Below are positions 25,367-33,261 of a stretch of 64,000 nucleotides of DNA, one piece after another. The DNA lies in assembly GCA_963705955.1 (NCBI GenBank), contig CAVPLH010000006.1, positions 310,001 to 374,000 of the forward strand. The letters are read 5' to 3'. The position numbers were made by a program, and so were the translations under genes. The stretch comes from WHSW01 sp963705955. Its GTDB lineage: Bacteria > Actinomycetota > Thermoleophilia > Solirubrobacterales > 70-9. The notes beneath the pieces were generated by a model. The model saw nothing but the letters and a program-made list of their open reading frames with translations. It was not told the origin of the DNA and ran no database searches. Every line of letters begins with the position of its first letter. Position 1 is the first letter of the stretch.

Positions 25367-26758
25367 GTGGGCAAGCTCGTGATCGGGCCCACCCCCGAGC
25401 GGTCGGAGGGGGTACAACGGCTGCTCGCGGTAGCCCTCGCGCGCACCGGCCGTGGGCTCGGCGGCAGCGAGCTGATCAAGGAGCTGGCGCTCGGCGGCGC
25501 CTTCCTCGTCGCGGCGGTCGTGCTCGCGGTCGTGCCGAGCGGGTCCGTCGCCGTCGATCCCGACGACGCGGTGCTCGTCTTCATCGGCCTCGTGCTCGCC
25601 TCGCGGGTCGTGTTCGAGGTCGGGTCCGGCTACACGATGCCCGTCCAGCTCGCCTTCGTGCCGGCACTGTTCGTCGTGCCGCCCGAACTCGCACCCCTGT
25701 TCGTCGTCTTCGCGCTCGTCGTCGCGCGCTCGATCGACGTTGCCCAGGGAAGCCTGCATCCGTCGCGGATCCTCAACGCGTTCGCCGACTCGTGGTTTTC
25801 GATCGGGCCGGCGGTCGTGATCGTGCTCGCCGGCTCGCCGGCCGCCGACTCCGCGTCGGCCGCGGTGCTGGTGATCGCTCTCGCGAGCCAGTTCGCCTGC
25901 GACGCGATGGCGGCGCGGGTGCGTGAGTGGATGCACGGCGGTGCGCCGCTGCGCGACCAGCTCCGGGAGAGCGCCTGGATCTACTTCGTCGACGCCCTGC
26001 TCTCGCCGGTTGGGCTGGCGATTGCGATCGCGGCGACCTCGGAGCCGATCGCGGTCGCACTCAGCTGGCCGATGTACCTGCTGCTCGCCACGTTCGCCCG
26101 CGAGCGCGACGAGCGACTCGCCTCGCTGCTCGAGCTCAGCGAGGCGTACCGAGGGACGGCACGGGTGCTCGGCGAGGTGGTCGAGCACGACGACACCTAC
26201 ACCGGCCTCCACATCCGCGGCGTCGCCGAGCTCGCGGTCGAGATCGCCGCGGATCTGCGGCTCGACCCCGGGCGCCGGCGACTGGTCGAGTTCGGCGCGC
26301 TGCTCCACGACGTCGGCAAGATCGCGATCCCGAACGCGATCATCAACAAGGCCGGACCGCTCGACGAGCCCGAGTGGCAGGTGATCCGGACGCACACGGT
26401 CGAAGGCCAGCGGATGCTCGAGGGGATCGGCGGCTTGATGAGCAGCGTCGGGCGGATCGTTCGCTGGTCACACGAGCGCTACGACGGCCACGGATATCCG
26501 GACGGGCTCTCCGGTGACGAGATCCCGATCGAGTCACGGATCGTCTTCGCCTGCGATGCCTACCATGCGATGACCACCGATCGTGTCTACCGGCCGGCGC
26601 TCGCGCACGCCGACGCTCTGCGGGAGCTGCGAGCGAATGCGGGGACGCAATTCGACCCCCGGGTGGTCGAGGTGATGGTGCGCAGGCTCGGGCCGATCCC
26701 GCCCGATCGCGATCCCGACCCCGCCCTGGACGAATATTCCAGGTCGCTCCCAGGTTGA
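25367..26758 (+). CDS. Membrane HD-GYP-domain protein
   Basis: About 463 residues. The N-terminal half holds roughly six to seven hydrophobic helices (from ELALGGAFLVAAVVLAVV to WPMYLLLATFA), a MASE-like sensor region; a linker helix leads to a C-terminal HD-GYP phosphodiesterase domain with HDDTYTGLHIRG, the metal-binding LLHDVGKIAIPNAI, IRTHTVEGQRML and HERYDGHGYPDGLSG (the GYP motif). All expected metal ligands are present, so cyclic-di-GMP hydrolysis or a related activity is likely. GTG 25367 is preferred because a promoter-like element lies over the longer start at 25322. No diguanylate cyclase is in view. Confidence 0.85.
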   Translation: MGKLVIGPTPERSEGVQRLLAVALARTGRGLGGSELIKELALGGAFLVAAVVLAVVPSGSVAVDPDDAVLVFIGLVLASRVVFEVGSGYTMPVQLAFVPALFVVPPELAPLFVVFALVVARSIDVAQGSLHPSRILNAFADSWFSIGPAVVIVLAGSPAADSASAAVLVIALASQFACDAMAARVREWMHGGAPLRDQLRESAWIYFVDALLSPVGLAIAIAATSEPIAVALSWPMYLLLATFARERDERLASLLELSEAYRGTARVLGEVVEHDDTYTGLHIRGVAELAVEIAADLRLDPGRRRLVEFGALLHDVGKIAIPNAIINKAGPLDEPEWQVIRTHTVEGQRMLEGIGGLMSSVGRIVRWSHERYDGHGYPDGLSGDEIPIESRIVFACDAYHAMTTDRVYRPALAHADALRELRANAGTQFDPRVVEVMVRRLGPIPPDRDPDPALDEYSRSLPG

Positions 26759-26830
26759 CGCGCCGCTTCCGATGAGGCTGTTGCAGGAGTTCAGCCGCAT
26801 CGGTGTCGCTCGGAGCAGGAGAGGAGTTGT

Positions 26831-27400
26831 TTGATTGTGAGGAGGGGTATCGTCGGACTGCTCGTCGTCCTCGGCGCCCTGGCGTTCGCACCCGCCGCGC
26901 TCGCAGACGAATGCCCGGGCCAGCCACCGATGGAGCAGCCGTTCGCGGCATGGGGCGACAACGGTGACTACTTCCTCGCTCCGGGAGGAGACTTCGGACC
27001 TTCGAACGCTTGGACGCTCGCCGACGGGGCCTCGGTCCGCGGGGGGCTCTCACCCGCGAGCGAGAACGACTCGCTCGTCCTGCCACCGGGTTCCTCGGCG
27101 CTCTCGCCCACGATCTGCGTCGCCGACGGCTATCGCCACGCTCGGATGATGGGGGCGGCGGTCGGCAGCGCGTCGACGAAGGTCGGCGTCGAGGTCCTCT
27201 ATGGCACGGTCGACGAGGCCACGCGCGGAGTGCGGGTGTCCGATTCCTGGGACGCCACGCGTCAATTCCTGCTCGGACAGACGGACTTCCTACTCGACCC
27301 GGTAACCGGACTCGGGCAGATCCAGCTTCGGTTCACATCCGTGGGACCGGGAACCGCGGTCCTCGACGACCTGTTCATCGATCCGACCGCACGCCACTGA
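26831..27400 (+). CDS. Secreted protein of unknown function
   Basis: 189 residues (187 if GTG 26837 is used). A clear signal peptide (RRGIVGLLVVLGALAFAPAALA, cut near ADEC) is followed by a single-domain beta-rich protein: CPGQPPMEQPFAAWGD, ASENDSLVLPPGSSA, a Cys in PTICVADGYRHARM, and a C-terminal LRFTSVGPGTAVLDDLFIDP. The end resembles carbohydrate-binding-like jelly rolls, but I cannot name a family. GGAGAGGAG lies just upstream. It follows the HD-GYP gene by 72 bp and may be co-expressed. Confidence 0.7.
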   Translation: MIVRRGIVGLLVVLGALAFAPAALADECPGQPPMEQPFAAWGDNGDYFLAPGGDFGPSNAWTLADGASVRGGLSPASENDSLVLPPGSSALSPTICVADGYRHARMMGAAVGSASTKVGVEVLYGTVDEATRGVRVSDSWDATRQFLLGQTDFLLDPVTGLGQIQLRFTSVGPGTAVLDDLFIDPTARH

Positions 27401-27567
27401 GCGCGCGAACGCCCCGGGAGCACCGGGACGGCGGCGAAGCCCGCCGGACGCCTCTCCGTCTCGCGGTTGGTCGTCGGTCCCGAGCAGGAACCCCACACGT
27501 GGCGGAGTGAAAGCTGCTGGGATCCAGCGGGCTGCGCCGGCCGCCGTCTACCCGGGAGTCTAAGCTC

Positions 27568-27778
27568 CTAACCGGGCCGTTTCCAGCCCTTTGCCGGCCC
27601 GCCTGGGTGCTCGGGATGGTGAACAGCGAGGCTGCCGAGGCCGCGAACATCAGGTCGCCCTCGATCTTCAGCTTGCCGCTCATGAACAGCATCGGCCCGC
27701 CGACGTTGCCCGTCACCAGCCGCAGGAAGTCCGCCCCGCCGATCGTGAACGCGACCCGGGCCGAGTCCTCCCAGGGGA
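27568..27778 (-). pseudogene. SCP-2 sterol-carrier domain remnant (C-terminal ~60 codons)
   Basis: Encodes DFLRLVTGNVGGPMLFMSGK and KIEGDLMFAASAASLF, the C-terminal half of an SCP-2-type lipid-binding domain. The N-terminal half should lie to the right but the sequence runs into the SnoaL gene's upstream region at about 27780. A one-base slip in the CCC at 27602 region is also needed to reach the TAG at 27568. The 27401-27567 stretch between this and the secreted-protein gene holds no recognisable gene. Confidence 0.65.
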
Positions 27779-27792
27779 TACTTTGGAAAACG

Positions 27793-28191
27793 ATGTCCGA
27801 GGAGAACCTGAACGTCGAGCTGCTCGAGGACGCCTTCGCGGCGATCAACCGCAGCGACCTCGAAACGTTCCTCTCTCTGACCGATTCGGAGGTCGAGTTC
27901 CACTCCTTGATCGCGGAGTTGGAGGGCCAGACATACCGGGGCCACGATGGGGTCAGGGAGTGGTGGGAACAGGTCAAGGGCGCGCTCGGCGGCCTCCGGT
28001 TCGAGGCGGAGGCGATTCGCAGCGAGGGCGACTGGGCAGTGGTGCAAGTCCTCGCCACCAGTCGACTGGGCGATGTAGCGGTGCCACAGAGGATGTGGCA
28101 AGCCACCCGCGCACGAAACGGGAAGGCGATCTGGTGGGGCATTTATCGGACCGAGGGCGAGGCGCTTGAAGCCGCCGGGCTTTCCGGGTAG
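27793..28191 (+). CDS. SnoaL-like (NTF2-fold) protein 1
   Basis: 132 residues, complete. NTF2-like cone fold: helix LLEDAFAAINRSDLETFLSL, strand DSEVEFHSL, TYRGHDGVREWWEQV, and C-terminal strands with KAIWWGIYRTEGEALEAAGL. The family includes polyketide cyclases, steroid isomerases and many ligand-binding proteins of unknown role. ATG 27793 is chosen since the frame upstream is antisense to the SCP-2 remnant. The second SnoaL gene follows after 3 bases; both end with an EALEAAGLS or QALQAAGLS tail, pointing to tandem duplication. Confidence 0.8.
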   Translation: MSEENLNVELLEDAFAAINRSDLETFLSLTDSEVEFHSLIAELEGQTYRGHDGVREWWEQVKGALGGLRFEAEAIRSEGDWAVVQVLATSRLGDVAVPQRMWQATRARNGKAIWWGIYRTEGEALEAAGLSG

Positions 28192-28194
28192 GAG

Positions 28195-28593
28195 ATGTCG
28201 GACGAGGACGCCGACACACTCCGCCGCGCCTACGAGGTCTGGAACGAGGCCGGTCCGGAAGCGGTCACGGATCGGTTCTGGGCCGAGGACGCCGTCTACC
28301 GAGAGGGACCAGGCTGGCCTAACGCCGGGGTCTTCCGCGGGCGTGCCGCTGCGCTCGCCCGGATGCAAAGCCTGATCGATTTGGTCGGACCGATCGAGGT
28401 TCATCTCGACGAGTTGATCGACCTGCCCGACGGCCGCTTCGTCGCCTGCACGACGATGGTCGGGCAGGGAGCGGACGCGCCTTACACGCAGTCCTTCGCC
28501 GTCGTGCACCGTCTGCGAGACGGCCTGGTGATCGAGGCCGACTATTACCTCGACCGCGCCCAGGCGTTGCAAGCGGCCGGGCTGTCGGAATAA
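28195..28593 (+). CDS. SnoaL-like (NTF2-fold) protein 2
   Basis: 132 residues, same length as its upstream neighbour and sharing its fold and C-terminal AALQ-type tail, but otherwise diverged (LRRAYEVWNEAGPEAVTDRFW, GVFRGRAAALARMQSL, RFVACTTMVGQGADA). The TAG stop of the first gene is part of the TAGGAG ribosome site used here, so the pair is translationally coupled. Function unknown; a heterodimer of the two is possible. Confidence 0.8.
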   Translation: MSDEDADTLRRAYEVWNEAGPEAVTDRFWAEDAVYREGPGWPNAGVFRGRAAALARMQSLIDLVGPIEVHLDELIDLPDGRFVACTTMVGQGADAPYTQSFAVVHRLRDGLVIEADYYLDRAQALQAAGLSE

Positions 28594-28599
28594 CGCGTA

Positions 28600-29700
28600 G
28601 GACTGCCATGAAGAAGGGCCCCCTTTGGTGAGACGCTCAGTGGTGTCCACCAACCGAGCATCAAGGAGGCCCAACTCACATGTTGCACGCTGGATTAGAC
28701 CTCAGTCGACGCAAAGTTGACGTCTGCCTGCTCAGCGACCAGGGCGAGCACCTCGACCAACTCGTCGTCCCGCCTGACACTGGCTCGCTGAGAACCCTCG
28801 CGCACCGAATCGAGGAGGTCCACGCCGAGCCGGTCTGCGCCGTGATCGAGTCGATGACCGGCGCTCGGATCGTCCACGACACCCTCGAACAAGAGGGCTG
28901 GGACGTCGAGATCGCCGACGCCCAGAAGGTCAAGGGCCTCGCGCCGCTTGCCTGCAAGACCGACCGCATCGACTCGATGGTGCTGGCGGTGCTTTCCCAG
29001 CGCGACCTGGTGCCGGCGATCTGGCTTCCCGACCCGAGGGTCCGTGAAGAACGCGAGCTCGCCAGATTCCGCCTTCATCTCGTCAAGCACCGCTCGATGC
29101 TCAAGCACCGCATCCACTCGACCCTGATCAACTTCGGCCGCCCCTGCCCGGTCACCGACCTGTTCGGGGTCGAGGGCCGAAAGCTGCTGGCAAAGCTCGA
29201 CGTCCCCGAACCCTGGCGAGGCAACGTCGCCGCGTCGCTGGCGCTGATCGACGACCTCTCCGGCCAGATCGACGACGCCAACCGTCGCCTCAAGTCAGGC
29301 CACGCCGATCACCCCTACGTCCCGTTGCTGATGAGCGCTCCGGGGATCGGCGGGGTGCTGGCCTTCACGATCGCCGCCGAGATCGGTGAGATCGAGCGCT
29401 TCGCCTCGCCCCAGAAGCTCGCCGGCTACACCGGCCTTTGCCCGCGGGTCGTCCAGTCGGGCGAGTCCGATCGCCGCGGGCCGCTCTGAGCAAGCACGGA
29501 CCCACATACCTGCGCTGGGCACTGCTCGAGGCGACGATGCACGCGCTTCGCCACCCCGCCTACTCAGAGCGCTACCAGCGAAACAAGCGTCGGCTCGGCA
29601 AACAGCGCGGGGCCAAGGTCGCCCAGGTCGACATCGCGCGTCGGTTGGCCCACGCGATCTGGCACATTAGGACGAGAAGCGCGGCGTATAGGGCTTCCCG
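28600..29700 (+). mobile_element. IS110-family insertion element, probably inactive
   Basis: A single DEDD-type transposase gene with a structured 5' leader. Ends are not defined by inverted repeats, as is normal for IS110; boundaries given are the limits set by the flanking SnoaL stop (28593) and the aminotransferase stop (29701). The transposase is frame-broken and its last residues are unusual, so the right end may be truncated. Confidence 0.7.
28616..28672 (+). ncRNA. Structured leader of the IS110 element (candidate bridge-RNA-like region)
   Basis: GGGCCCCCTT (28616-28625) pairs with AAGGAGGCCC (28663-28672), one mismatch, enclosing a second stem TTGGTG (28625-28630) with CACCAA (28648-28653) plus GAC/GTC. 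IS110 elements are known to make a structured bridge RNA from their non-coding end. The Shine-Dalgarno AAGGAGG (28663-28669) is itself inside the outer stem, so the fold could instead control translation. Confidence 0.4.
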
Positions 29701-29746
29701 TTACCTGCGTACCGCGGCGAGAAACTCGGCGAACACGCCCACGTAG
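28680..29746 (+). CDS. IS110-family transposase, frame broken near 29488
   Basis: First part 28680-29489 (269 codons) has the RuvC-like N-terminal domain (AGLDLSRRKVDVCLL with Asp, IESMTG with Glu, KTDRIDSMVLA with the Asp pair) and the C-terminal Tnp_20 helix-hairpin region SAPGIGGVLAFTIAAEIG, GYTGLCP, SGESDRRGPL. The catalytic C-terminal part with its Ser motif continues in another frame as SKHGPTYLRWALLEATMHAL to RLAHAIWHI; a CTCT at 29486-29490 marks the break (a two-base gain or one-base loss). After WHI the sequence no longer looks like the family. Works on DNA recombination at the target through bridge-RNA guidance in active relatives; here probably dead. Confidence 0.82.
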
Positions 29747-31074
29747 CGATCGACGTCGGCGTCGGTGTGGGCGACCGAGACGCTGGGCCCCAGCCACCAG
29801 CCCGATTCCCAGACACCGCGGTTGGCCATGAAGACGCGGATCAGCGCACGGAGATCGGGATCGTCCGCCGCGCGTGAGGCCGCCGCATCCGCCGGCGGCT
29901 CGGCGCAGAAGAAGTAGAACGCGTGACCGCCCAACTGGACGACGCTCCAGTCCATGCCCGCACCCTCGATCGCGCCACGCAGACCGGCCGCCATCAGCTC
30001 GCCCAGTGCTGCCGTGCGATCGAACGCCTCCTCGGTCAGCACCTCGGTCAGCGCCGCACGCCCCGCCGCCATCGAGAGCGCGTTTCCGAACAGCGTCCCA
30101 CCGGTGGCAACCTCGTCCACGAAAGCGCCCGAGACAACCCGGGACTGCTCCGGCGGTGCGATCAACGCGCCGACCTCGTCGCTCATTCCGTACGCCGCGA
30201 GGGGGACGCCCGCCGCGATCGACTTGCCCACGGTGAGGAAGTCCGGTTCAAGGTTCCACCGGCCGCACAGACCACCGTAGGAGGTGATCAACGAGTGCGT
30301 CTCGTCGAGCGCCAGCAGCGTCCCCGAATCGCGGGTCAGTCCACGCAGCGAGTCGTGGAAGCCCTCGCACGGAAGCAGGAACCCGGCATTGGTCATCGCC
30401 GGTTCGGCGAGCACGGCGGCGACGTCGCCCGGTTCCAGCGCCGCGCGCAGGGCCTCGACGTCGTTGAACGAGATCACCCGCGCCTGACCGCTGACCGAGC
30501 CGGGAAGGCCGCGGGACTCGGGCGCGACCCGACCGTCTTCGAGGATGACGAGCGTCGCATCGAGCTCGCCGTGGTACTTGCCGTCGAAGACGAGGACGGT
30601 CTCGCGGCCGGTCATCTCGCGCGCCAGCCGGATCACCTCGGTGTTCGCCTGAGTCGCTGATGACGTGAACTGCCACTTCGCCATCCGATAACGCCCGGCG
30701 AGGTGCTCGGCCACCGTGATCGCATCCTCGCCCGGGAGCAGGAACTGGTTGCCACGCTCGACGCGCCGCGAGACGGCCTCGACGACCGGCGCCGGCGCGT
30801 GGCCGCAGAAGCCGCTGGCGTCGGCGATGTACATATCGAGGTAGCGGTGCCCGTCGACGTCGGTGAAGTGGGCGCCCTCGCCCTCCGTCACCCACACCGG
30901 CGGGTGCTCGTAGAGGTCATCCATCCACGCCATCGGCACACCACGTGGCATCGATTCGCGGCCCCGCTGCGACAGCGCCAGCGACCGCGGTCGCTCGGCG
31001 ACAAAGCGCGCGTTCTCGACCTGCTCGAGGCCCTTCACCCGATCCCGGTCGATGTTCGAGAGATCGGCCTTCAT
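29701..31074 (-). CDS. Class III PLP-dependent aminotransferase (glutamate-1-semialdehyde mutase-like)
   Basis: 457 residues. Fold-type I PLP enzyme: N-terminal GHRYLDMYIADASGFCGHAP, FTSSATQANTEVIRLARE (phosphate loop), LALDETHSLITSYGG with the PLP-nitrogen Asp, and the Schiff-base Lys in LTVGKSIAAGVPLAAYG. The family includes glutamate-1-semialdehyde aminomutase and beta- or omega-amino-acid transaminases; the context (no haem genes) argues for an amine or amino-acid transaminase in catabolism. Start ATG 31074 gives a typical N-terminus; the 222-bp region to the right separates it from the copper-protein gene. Confidence 0.85.
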   Translation of the reverse strand: MKADLSNIDRDRVKGLEQVENARFVAERPRSLALSQRGRESMPRGVPMAWMDDLYEHPPVWVTEGEGAHFTDVDGHRYLDMYIADASGFCGHAPAPVVEAVSRRVERGNQFLLPGEDAITVAEHLAGRYRMAKWQFTSSATQANTEVIRLAREMTGRETVLVFDGKYHGELDATLVILEDGRVAPESRGLPGSVSGQARVISFNDVEALRAALEPGDVAAVLAEPAMTNAGFLLPCEGFHDSLRGLTRDSGTLLALDETHSLITSYGGLCGRWNLEPDFLTVGKSIAAGVPLAAYGMSDEVGALIAPPEQSRVVSGAFVDEVATGGTLFGNALSMAAGRAALTEVLTEEAFDRTAALGELMAAGLRGAIEGAGMDWSVVQLGGHAFYFFCAEPPADAAASRAADDPDLRALIRVFMANRGVWESGWWLGPSVSVAHTDADVDRYVGVFAEFLAAVRR

Positions 31075-31229
31075 GAACGCTCCCAGCGATCGAACCTAGT
31101 CGGCGTCGCGCTACCGGTCAAGCCGGCGATGTCGGATGGCACTCAGCCTGACAGTGAGAGCAGGTCCGGCCACGGCACACGAAGGAGTATTGACCGAGTC
31201 GCCACGGCCCGGATGCTGGTGGTTGTCCG

Positions 31230-31265
31230 TTGCGGGTACCTCCGGTGTTGAGGTGAGATGCTCAC
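31230..31265 (+). promoter_or_regulatory. Putative MerR-type operator-promoter before the copper-protein gene
   Basis: ACCTC (31238-31242) and GAGGT (31250-31254) form a dyad with 7 bases between, placed in an 18-bp spacer between TTGCGG (31230-31235) and a weak TGAGAT (31254-31259). Copper-sensing MerR regulators use dyads with ACCTT-type arms in long spacers. A second perfect repeat, GTGAG-ATG-CTCAC, overlaps at 31253-31265. Confidence 0.35.
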
Positions 31266-31296
31266 GACGACCTGAGGCGGAAACAAAGGAGGGCCG

Positions 31297-31707
31297 ATGG
31301 CCACCACAACCGACGTATCCGAGCTACTCGCCACTCACCCGCGGCCGAGCGAGGTCGACCGCGAGGCGCTCGCCCGATGCATCGCCGAGTGCTACGACTG
31401 CGCTTGCAGCTGCACGATCTGCGTGGACGCCAACCTCGCCGAGGACGACGTCGCTGAGATGCGGCGGTGCGTTCGCCTCTGCCTGGACTGCGCCGACGTC
31501 TGCATCGCGACCGGCCGCATGGTCAGCCGCCAGACGGAATACGAGCCGGAGACCGCGCGGGCGGAGGTCGAGAGCTGTCGGCAATCCTGCTCGACCTGCG
31601 GCGAGGAGTGCGAGCGCCACGCCCAGCATCATGAGCATTGCCGGCTCTGCGCTGAAAGCTGCCGCCGTTGCGAGGCAGCCTGCGCCGCCCTGCTCGAGGC
31701 GATCTGA
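31297..31707 (+). CDS. Four-helix-bundle copper-storage protein (Csp/DUF326)
   Basis: 136 residues with 17 Cys, arranged as CxxxC pairs along helices (CIAECYDCACSCTICVD, CVRLCLDCADVC, CRQSCSTCGEEC, CRLCAESCRRCEAAC) plus His-rich HAQHHEHC, the pattern of Csp proteins that store many Cu(I) ions inside a helical bundle. There is no signal peptide, so this is a cytosolic Csp3-like member. An AAAGGAGGG site precedes ATG 31297. A dyad resembling a copper-regulator site lies in its promoter. No copper exporter is in the window. Confidence 0.88.
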   Translation: MATTTDVSELLATHPRPSEVDREALARCIAECYDCACSCTICVDANLAEDDVAEMRRCVRLCLDCADVCIATGRMVSRQTEYEPETARAEVESCRQSCSTCGEECERHAQHHEHCRLCAESCRRCEAACAALLEAI

Positions 31708-31727
31708 GCGCTGGCTCGCGGCCGATC

Positions 31728-31870
31728 TCAGGCCGAAGCAGCCGTTTTGATCAGTGCGGCCACGGCTTCTGGCTGCGAGACATAGACCGAATGGCTGGCG
31801 TCTATCTCCTCGACAGTCGAACCCGCCCGCCCCGACATCTCCCGCTGAGCCGGCGGGGGGATCATCCGCG
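31728..31870 (-). pseudogene. C-terminal remnant of an alpha/beta hydrolase
   Basis: Encodes MIPPPAQREMSGRAGSTVEE and DASHSVYVSQPEAVAALI before a TGA at 31728. This is the last segment of an alpha/beta hydrolase with its catalytic His (DASHSVY), a tail common in exported or chlorinating-type hydrolases. The core with nucleophile and acid is absent; the acyl-CoA dehydrogenase stop is at 31908, only 38 bases to the right. Confidence 0.6.
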
Positions 31871-31907
31871 CGGCGCACCGAATCCCGCTTCGGCAAGCCG
31901 GATTCGG

Positions 31908-33182
31908 CTACTCAACGTGAACGCCCGAGATCGCCCGCGAGATCACCAGTCGCTGGATCTCGGCGGTGCCCTCGAAGATGTCGTAGATCTTCGCGTCGCG
32001 GTGCATGCGCTCGACCGGGTACTCGCGCGTGTAGCCGTTGCCGCCGAGGATCTGCATCGCGCGCTCGGTGACCCAGGTCGCCGTCTCTCCGGCCTTGACC
32101 TTCGACATCGACCCCTCGGCGTTGGTGAACGGGATCTCGTTGCGACCCATCCACGCGGCTCGCCAGACGAGCAGCCGTGAGGCGTCGATCTCGATTTTCA
32201 TGTTCGCGAGCGTGAACGCGATCGCCTGGTTCTCGACGATCGCCTTGCCGAACTGGCGACGCTGCTTGGCGTAGTCGAGCGCGTACTCGTAAGCGGCCCG
32301 GGCGATCCCCAGCGCCTGGGCCGCGACCGTCGGCCGGCTCGCCTCGAACGTCTGCATCGCCGCCTGGGCGTTGGACTTCTTGCCTTCGCGCGCTCGGGCG
32401 ACTCGCTCGTCGAGCTTCTCCTTGCCGCCGAGCAGGCAGGACCCGGGGACGCGACAGTCATCGAGATGCACGTCGGCCGTATGCGAGGCGCGGATTCCGT
32501 GCTTCTTCAGCTTCGCGCCCTGCTCGAGGCCCTCGGTGTGAGGGGGGACGATGAACGCGGCGTGCCCCCGCGAGCCGAGCTCGCGGTCGACCGTGGCGAT
32601 CACTACGTGAACGTCGGCGATCCCGCCGTTGGTCGCCCACGCCTTCTGACCGTTGATCACCCACTCGTCGGTCGCCTCGTCGTAGCGGGCGCTGGTCCGG
32701 ATCGCCGAGACGTCGGAGCCGGCGTCGGGCTCCGACGAGCAGAAGGCGGCGACCTTCGGGTCGTCGGCGGTGCCGAAGCATTGCGCGATCCACTCGGCCA
32801 TCTGGTCAGGGGAGCCCTGCCCGAAGATCGCGGCAACCGCGAGCGAGGTGCCCATGATCGACATCCCGATCCCGGCGTCTCCCCAGAACAGCTCCTCGTT
32901 GACGAGCGGCAGCGTCAGGCCCGACTGGTCGAGCCAGAACTGGGCCAGGCCCTCGTAGCCGTAGAGCCCGATCTTCGCCGCCTCCTGGATCACCGGCCAC
33001 GGCGTCTCCTCGCGCTCGTCCCATTCGGCGGCCGCCGGCCGGACGACGTCGGCCGCGAAGCCATGGACCCAGTCACGGATGTCCTTCTGATCCTGCGTCA
33101 GCTCGAGCGAGAAGGTCGGGGTCGAGCCGTCGGCCGCGCCGGCCGCCTCCTCGGCGATCCCCTCGGCGGTGGTTGCGTTCAA
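31908..33182 (-). CDS. Acyl-CoA dehydrogenase
   Basis: 424 residues, full length. FAD flavoprotein of the fatty-acid beta-oxidation type that makes the 2-enoyl-CoA and passes electrons to ETF. Seen: LTQDQKDIRDWVHGFAADVV at the N-terminus, CSSEPDAGSD (FAD/substrate loop), KAWATNGGIADVH, the central QRRQFGKAIVENQAIAF signature, and the C-terminal MQILGGNGYTREYPVERMHRD and IYDIFEGTAEIQ with the catalytic Glu in EGT. ATG 33182 is 38 bp from an operator shared with the divergent hydrolase at 33262. Confidence 0.92.
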   Translation of the reverse strand: MNATTAEGIAEEAAGAADGSTPTFSLELTQDQKDIRDWVHGFAADVVRPAAAEWDEREETPWPVIQEAAKIGLYGYEGLAQFWLDQSGLTLPLVNEELFWGDAGIGMSIMGTSLAVAAIFGQGSPDQMAEWIAQCFGTADDPKVAAFCSSEPDAGSDVSAIRTSARYDEATDEWVINGQKAWATNGGIADVHVVIATVDRELGSRGHAAFIVPPHTEGLEQGAKLKKHGIRASHTADVHLDDCRVPGSCLLGGKEKLDERVARAREGKKSNAQAAMQTFEASRPTVAAQALGIARAAYEYALDYAKQRRQFGKAIVENQAIAFTLANMKIEIDASRLLVWRAAWMGRNEIPFTNAEGSMSKVKAGETATWVTERAMQILGGNGYTREYPVERMHRDAKIYDIFEGTAEIQRLVISRAISGVHVE

Positions 33183-33219
33183 GTCTTGCGCTCCTGGGGT
33201 GGTTTCGGCCGCAGAAGTC

Positions 33220-33240
33220 TACATCCGCTGATGTAACATC
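33220..33240. promoter_or_regulatory. Operator in the ACAD/hydrolase divergent promoter
   Basis: TACATC-CGCT-GATGTA (33220-33235) and GATGT-A-ACATC (33230-33240) are overlapping perfect palindromes. The second recurs with one change as GATGTGACATG (34985-34995) before the MerR-type gene, suggesting one regulator for all three promoters. Confidence 0.5.
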
Positions 33241-33261
33241 GCAAGGGGTAGGGGTTATCCG

